The notes below the pieces were generated by a model. The model was not told the origin of the DNA, did no database searches, and worked only from the letters and a program-made list of their open reading frames with translations. A program made the position numbers and the translations under genes. Source: UBA4717 sp045577925 (lineage in GTDB: Bacteria; Bacillota; Clostridia; Oscillospirales; CAG-272). From it: a stretch of DNA of 36,206 bases. The stretch covers positions 1 through 36,206 of the forward strand of contig JAZNJH010000032.1 of the NCBI GenBank assembly GCA_045577925.1, written 5' to 3'. Positions 32,655 to 36,206 of this stretch are shown here, in pieces. The first letter of the stretch is position 1. Each line of letters begins with the position of its first letter.

Positions 32655-35210
32655 TTATTTATCCTCTTTTTTGACTTGATTTGAGTTATATGGTCTTTTG
32701 CCAGAAGCAGAATTTATATTCGGAGCTTGATTTCTCGGACCGGGGATAACTCTGCCGTTAACTATACGCGGCCCCTCAGGCTGATTGCGCATTCTGCCTG
32801 AGCTATGAGACTTGCCTTGATTTGCCGGCTCTTCTTTCGGCGGAGTTATACGTGCGCCCTTTTTCTTCTTGCGGCGGCGTGAAATGATCTTTTTATCTTT
32901 TAAAAATCCTATTATTTTTGATCTTGTCTTTCCGACTATCGCTTTGAGTCGGTTTTGTAAAGGCTTGTTGTATCGCACGATCAGGATAGCTGCGCAGATT
33001 GCAAGGATTATAATTACTGCAATTACCGTGATAATAACGGTTATAACAGTTGAAAGCCCCGTTTTTTCATAAAGTGTTACGTTTTTAAGCCATAAACCGT
33101 ATTCGCCGGCTTCAACACTTTCGGACGAGGGCTTGTATAAAAGCTTCATCGTGCCAAGGCTTCCGTCTGTTGCTTTAACGTAATCGGATATTTTAAATGT
33201 AATTTCACTGTCCTCGTTTGACATTAGCTGAACTATACCTTCAAACGAATGCCCGTTATTGTCAAGGCGAAGCATTACTGTAACCGTCTGCGGGTTTGGC
33301 GTAACCGGCTTAAGTGAGAGGCTTATGTACTCTGAGCGGTCTGCCGTTATGCCCGAAAGATCTTTTGATATACCCGAATATGTTTTTGTAGACGAGAGGT
33401 TCTGCTTTGAATAAAGATATGATGTGTATTCGCTATCGCTTATTGGACGAAGCTCAACGAACGCAGAGCTGTCAGACGGATAGAAATTGTAAAGGCTGCC
33501 CTTTGAAAAATCAAATAAAACGTTTTTCTTAAAGGTAGAGGGAATGTCAGTGCTTGCAACCGGAACAGCTTCTGTAACAGAGCGCTTAGCCTGCGCTTTG
33601 TAATCGCCGAGAAGCTTTGAATAAATTTCATCGGTGCAGAACGCACGCGCCATGTCAAGTCCATCTGCTGCTTTTTCGGTGTCGGCATTTCTGAAGACTT
33701 CGTAGATGCTCTTTTTGTTTTCGGGGTTTAGAGGGGATAATGCGTTAGAAGTCCAAAGCCCGAGATGCACGGGCTCGGCAGGATAGTCAACGTGGCGGTA
33801 GTAAATAAAAGCATCAATATCCTTATTCTGCTCCGCAATAGCATAGGCAAGAGCATATGCGCCTGCCTGACAGTCGTTACTGCGCACGTCATTATAATTA
33901 CCGTGTATTCCAAACTCGCTTATGATTATATTTCTGAGATCACCGTTATATAAGAGAGGCTCGGTGTTCATAAATTCTGTTAAAACTCCGAGGTTTTTCA
34001 TGGTAAGATACGGGCTGTCAATAGTATCCGTGGCAAGCTCGTCATTCCAGAACTCGGTGTTTGCAGGATCTGACGCGTAAGGATTTATCGCAAGAGACCA
34101 GTCGATATCGCCGCGCGATTTTATGTTTTGACTGAAAGCTTCGATAAAGCTTCTTGCGCCGAAATCGCTTGAGCCTTCTTCTGCATTAAATAGATTTGAA
34201 AGAGATATAAATACCCTTGCATTTGAATACGTGCTCTTGATGGCACTGTAAAGTATGCGGTATGCGTTTTCATAATAGCGCACATAGTTATCAAACGAAA
34301 CGCTTGAAATATGATTCCATAAGCCCGTGGTGTTTACTTCATATCCGAGTATATACGAGCAAACGAATCCGTTTGAGGTATCTTTATCTGAATATCTTTC
34401 AGCCATGAATTTGCAAAAGGCCATGAAATATCTTGACGACTGTGCGCTTTGGGTGTTGATAGCATAGAGAGAAGCATTCGTTGAATTTTTGTCTATGTAT
34501 AAAAAATCAAGCTCTCCTTCGCCGCTTTTTCCTAAAACTATGTTGAAGTATACGCTTATACCTGCGTCTGTTAGTGTTTTTACCTTGTGATCAAGCGCTG
34601 AAAGCTTGCTTTGATAGAAATAAAAGGTCTGGCCAAGGTAGTTATAGGCAACGGTGTCCTCTCGCATGCTTTGCGACATATATTCTTCAATTTCTACACT
34701 TATTATGGTATGCGCCGCACCGAGATACTGTGCGTCTGAGAGTATCTGCGTGCAAAGCCCTTTTTTTGTAGCGCGCTCGGGGTAAGGCATATCATTTTGC
34801 GATAATATTTCGGGATTCTGAACGTATTTATTTTCCGAAACAGGTGAGTATGTGCCGTCCTCGTTTTTGATCGCAAATAAAAAAGAGGAATAGAGCATTC
34901 TTTCTTTAAAGTCTATATTTTTTGAAAAAGACTTGTCGATATATGTCTGCATTATTGGTGTCAGTAAGTTCAGATCACTGATGCTTTCGTTTGGCAGGAT
35001 CTCGAAAAGGTATAGTGATGAATCCTTGTTTGCATCTACAAAATCTTCGCTGATACTAGCCGATATCTCGATATGCTCAAACGTATCGTCTATTAAGACA
35101 GAGTCGATAGTTCCGGGCATAGAGTCTGCCGAGGCAGATATTAAAAATACAGAACATAATAGAAATAGTATAAATGATATAACAACTGTTTTTAAAGTGC
35201 TCTTTGACAT
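32655..35210 (-). CDS. Secreted, membrane-anchored DUF5722 protein (glycoside-hydrolase-like)
   Basis: This 851-residue surface protein has an N-terminal signal peptide (hydrophobic 9-27, ending SASA). A large domain matching DUF5722 follows (about 150-510), then a beta-rich domain (about 560-715), a transmembrane segment (about 719-746) and a long Arg/Lys-rich cytoplasmic tail. The DUF5722 region looks like a TIM-barrel hydrolase: YILGYEVNTTGLWNH (Glu291) could be the acid/base strand and IIISEFGIHG (Glu432) the nucleophile strand. INPYASDPANTEFWNDE and SLYAINTQSAQSSRYFMAF are also family-like. By that reading it would hydrolyse an external glycan, which is inference. AAAGGAG lies 9-10 bases before the ATG. 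It is a single gene with its own promoter. Confidence 0.75.
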   Translation of the reverse strand: MSKSTLKTVVISFILFLLCSVFLISASADSMPGTIDSVLIDDTFEHIEISASISEDFVDANKDSSLYLFEILPNESISDLNLLTPIMQTYIDKSFSKNIDFKERMLYSSFLFAIKNEDGTYSPVSENKYVQNPEILSQNDMPYPERATKKGLCTQILSDAQYLGAAHTIISVEIEEYMSQSMREDTVAYNYLGQTFYFYQSKLSALDHKVKTLTDAGISVYFNIVLGKSGEGELDFLYIDKNSTNASLYAINTQSAQSSRYFMAFCKFMAERYSDKDTSNGFVCSYILGYEVNTTGLWNHISSVSFDNYVRYYENAYRILYSAIKSTYSNARVFISLSNLFNAEEGSSDFGARSFIEAFSQNIKSRGDIDWSLAINPYASDPANTEFWNDELATDTIDSPYLTMKNLGVLTEFMNTEPLLYNGDLRNIIISEFGIHGNYNDVRSNDCQAGAYALAYAIAEQNKDIDAFIYYRHVDYPAEPVHLGLWTSNALSPLNPENKKSIYEVFRNADTEKAADGLDMARAFCTDEIYSKLLGDYKAQAKRSVTEAVPVASTDIPSTFKKNVLFDFSKGSLYNFYPSDSSAFVELRPISDSEYTSYLYSKQNLSSTKTYSGISKDLSGITADRSEYISLSLKPVTPNPQTVTVMLRLDNNGHSFEGIVQLMSNEDSEITFKISDYVKATDGSLGTMKLLYKPSSESVEAGEYGLWLKNVTLYEKTGLSTVITVIITVIAVIIILAICAAILIVRYNKPLQNRLKAIVGKTRSKIIGFLKDKKIISRRRKKKKGARITPPKEEPANQGKSHSSGRMRNQPEGPRIVNGRVIPGPRNQAPNINSASGKRPYNSNQVKKEDK

Positions 35211-35276
35211 AAATGCTTGCTCCTTTTAAGGTTTATAATACATTCAAAAACAGAAAAATACTTTATTTCTTCAAAC

Positions 35277-35305
35277 ATTATACTATAATAATGTGAACAT
35301 TTCAA
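35277..35305 (-). promoter_or_regulatory. Promoter of the DUF5722 gene
   Basis: TTGAAA (35300-35305) and a perfect TATAAT (35277-35282) on the minus strand are separated by 17 bases, about 65 bases ahead of the start codon. Confidence 0.55.
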
Positions 35306-35311
35306 ATACAA

Positions 35312-35342
35312 ACAGAAAAGCCTTCCCCGGCAGGGAAAGGCT
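35312..35342 (-). terminator. Terminator of the RHH/membrane-protein pair
   Basis: AGCCTTTCCC and GGGGAAGGCT pair across a short loop (one asymmetric base; 35319-35342) and are followed on the minus strand by TTTTCTGTTTG. The core resembles the CCTTCCCC/GGGGAAGG repeat unit at 24993-25012. Confidence 0.75.
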
Positions 35343-35345
35343 ATC

Positions 35346-35744
35346 TCAATCTGTGCATTTCTTGCACGGCTCATATACACGGGACGCGCTTTCAAACGTT
35401 GCTGTTATAGCATTTTTGCCTGCACATGTTGATTTATAGTGGTATTTTTCTCCATGAGGAGCGATGTATACCATTATTATTTCTTTTTCTGCAGTTTCTT
35501 CCTGAGCCGTTTCCGGTTCTGTTGTATAATAGAAAGTTTGTCTTTTTTGATTTTCATCTTTGGGTTCTTCCCAATATAATTGGGTAGTTTGTGTTGTTGA
35601 AGGACGCAGGTATGTTGTTACTTCATAAACAGTATATCCTAAGTTTACTGTAATGATTGCTATATAGCCTAAGAAGAGAGTGATAATTAAAATGTCTTCA
35701 AAACTAAAATGTTTTTTAAATTTAGAATCGTTATTTTTAAGCAT
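35346..35744 (-). CDS. Small membrane-anchored protein with C-terminal His/Cys motif
   Basis: This 132-residue protein has one N-terminal transmembrane helix (about 17-40). A Thr/Glu-rich spacer (45-88) follows, then a C-terminal motif, YIAPHGEKYHYKSTC (93-107), ending in EPCKKC (125-130). The pattern Y-x-x-x-x-G-x-x-Y-H-x-x-x-x-C ... P-C-x-x-C recurs at the C-terminus of many Firmicutes surface and nuclease-associated proteins and probably binds a metal or forms disulfides. The C-terminal domain should lie outside the cell. No enzymatic domain is visible and I do not assign a function. It starts 11 bases after the RHH gene (AAGGA before the ATG), so the two form an operon. Confidence 0.7.
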   Translation of the reverse strand: MLKNNDSKFKKHFSFEDILIITLFLGYIAIITVNLGYTVYEVTTYLRPSTTQTTQLYWEEPKDENQKRQTFYYTTEPETAQEETAEKEIIMVYIAPHGEKYHYKSTCAGKNAITATFESASRVYEPCKKCTD

Positions 35745-35755
35745 GTTACTTATCC

Positions 35756-35959
35756 TTAATGCTGTTTGCCATTTTCGGAAAATTCAAAATTATCAAAAGC
35801 AAATCTAAGAGCTTTGTTGATAAGCTCATTTCTTGAACGGCCACTTTTCCGGGCAATTTCTTCTATATAATTGTTTAGATCGGTTTCAAGTCTTATGGTG
35901 AAAGTCACCGATTTTTCTTCTTTGGGAGTTATAATAAATTTATCGCTTTTTAAATTCAT
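35756..35959 (-). CDS. Ribbon-helix-helix transcriptional regulator (CopG/Arc-like)
   Basis: This small protein has a ribbon-helix-helix fold: a beta-strand VTFTIRLETDLNNYIEEIA, then a RKSGRSRNELINKALRFAF helix pair. Such proteins dimerise and bind operator repeats, often their own. The frame opens with a GTG at 35968, but an ATG at 35959 has GAGGTGA 5 bases upstream, which gives a 67-residue protein and is preferred. It precedes the small membrane protein in a two-gene operon. Direct repeats of AAATTGTG lie upstream of the -10 (TATAAT on the minus strand at 35980-35985) and could be its operator. It is not an obvious toxin-antitoxin pair, because the partner is a membrane protein with no toxin fold. 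Confidence 0.8.
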   Translation of the reverse strand: MNLKSDKFIITPKEEKSVTFTIRLETDLNNYIEEIARKSGRSRNELINKALRFAFDNFEFSENGKQH

Positions 35960-36011
35960 ACGAGTCACCTCATATAAACATTATACAACTTTTACCTTGT
36001 CGAAAAAAGAG

Positions 36012-36046
36012 CACAAATTGTGATGTTAAAGTGAACATAAATTGTG
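36012..36046. promoter_or_regulatory. AAATTGTG direct repeats upstream of the RHH gene
   Basis: AAATTGTG occurs at 36015-36022 and 36039-36046, 24 bases apart; the first lies within a palindrome, CACAAATTGTG (36012-36022). The position, 25-65 bases upstream of the RHH gene's -10, suits an operator bound by the encoded regulator. Confidence 0.35.
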
Positions 36047-36059
36047 TTAAATCCTGTGT

Positions 36060-36206
36060 TGTAAAGATGATTTGTCAAACTAAGTGCAACACTTTTTGAT
36101 AGAATCCTCAAACAAATTCAAAGGATTATTGTAATTTAATACTTTTTTGGGCCTGGCGTTGATCAACGCCAGGTTCTTTTTCAAAGTGGCAGGACTAACT
36201 CTTGAT
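36060..36206 (-). mobile_element. Right-edge fragment of an IS30-family insertion sequence
   Basis: The end of an IS30 transposase gene enters from the right edge. The candidate terminal repeat, read outward on the minus strand, is TGTTGCACTTAGTTTGACAA (36091 down to 36072). Its first ten bases match the outward repeat at the left window edge and overlap the transposase stop codon. The outer limit is an estimate. Confidence 0.6.
36080..36206 (-). CDS. IS30-family transposase, C-terminal fragment (runs off the window)
   Basis: Forty-one codons plus a stop (TAG, complement of 36080-36082) are visible. They include ALINARPKKVLNYNNPLNLF, which matches the end of the IS30-family catalytic domain (typically 'LNxRPRKxLxYxxPxExF'). 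The gene enters the window from the right on the minus strand. It is probably a copy of the same element whose transposase begins at the left edge, but the two visible parts do not overlap, so identity cannot be checked. Confidence 0.75.
   Translation of the reverse strand, partial: SRVSPATLKKNLALINARPKKVLNYNNPLNLFEDSIKKCCT

Noticed and set aside
35346..35959. Toxin-antitoxin module
   Set aside because: The RHH protein could be an antitoxin, but the partner has a membrane helix and an external His/Cys motif and resembles no toxin family I know; it is also longer than most and encoded second without overlap.

Overview
The window looks like a piece of chromosome from a low-to-moderate GC, endospore-forming member of the Clostridia, probably a gut-type Oscillospiraceae/Ruminococcaceae relative. 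The evidence is: a spoIIID regulator and an alpha/beta-type small acid-soluble spore protein; the GlgC + GlgD pair of ADP-glucose pyrophosphorylase subunits typical of Firmicutes; a Trp T-box; a tandem glycine riboswitch; AGGAGG-type ribosome binding sites; and sigma-A promoters close to TTGACA-17-TATAAT. Genus and species cannot be read from the sequence. Both window edges cut into IS30-family transposase genes (the 5' end of one at the left, the 3' end of one at the right, same orientation), so this may be a contig bounded by two copies of one insertion sequence.

Layout. 1-2.7 kb: IS30 edge, a NahK-like sugar kinase (-), and a divergent AraC-type regulator (+). 2.7-13 kb: a long minus-strand block, transcribed recQ, glgC, glgD, glgA, glgP, then a GH13 alpha-glucanase. 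It covers ADP-glucose synthesis, glycogen elongation, phosphorolysis and hydrolysis; no branching enzyme gene (glgB) is present. 13.2-13.8 kb: spoIIID and a SASP gene (-). 14.2-17.9 kb: on the plus strand, a duplicated DUF1538 membrane protein, a protein with two fused PII-like domains, and a PLP enzyme of the methionine gamma-lyase/'aluminum resistance' family. 18-19.8 kb: a Na+:alanine/glycine symporter (-) behind a tandem glycine riboswitch and terminator. 19.9-24.8 kb: a tight minus-strand operon of an RlmA-type rRNA methyltransferase, a family 2 glycosyltransferase, an SbcD/YhaO-like phosphoesterase and an SbcC/YhaN-like ATPase with membrane segments. 24.9-25.3 kb: a composite of intergenic repeats with a 72-nt hairpin. 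25.4-28.7 kb: a PD-(D/E)XK-DinG helicase fusion (+) converging on radC (-). 28.9-32.5 kb: an orphan winged-helix regulator (+), a solitary trpB under a Trp T-box (-), and a class Ic-type aspartate aminotransferase (-). 32.7-36 kb: a secreted, membrane-anchored DUF5722 protein, a small membrane protein with a C-terminal His/Cys motif, and a ribbon-helix-helix regulator (all -).

How the parts fit. The central theme is storage carbohydrate (GlgC/GlgD make ADP-glucose, GlgA polymerises it, GlgP and the GH13 enzyme break it down), next to sporulation genes. Amino-acid-responsive RNAs control a glycine/alanine transporter and trpB. The least understood pieces are the DUF1538/double-PII pair, which looks like a membrane protein with its own PII-type sensor, and the DUF5722 surface protein. 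Most gene ends carry recognisable intrinsic terminators, several of them shared by converging genes.
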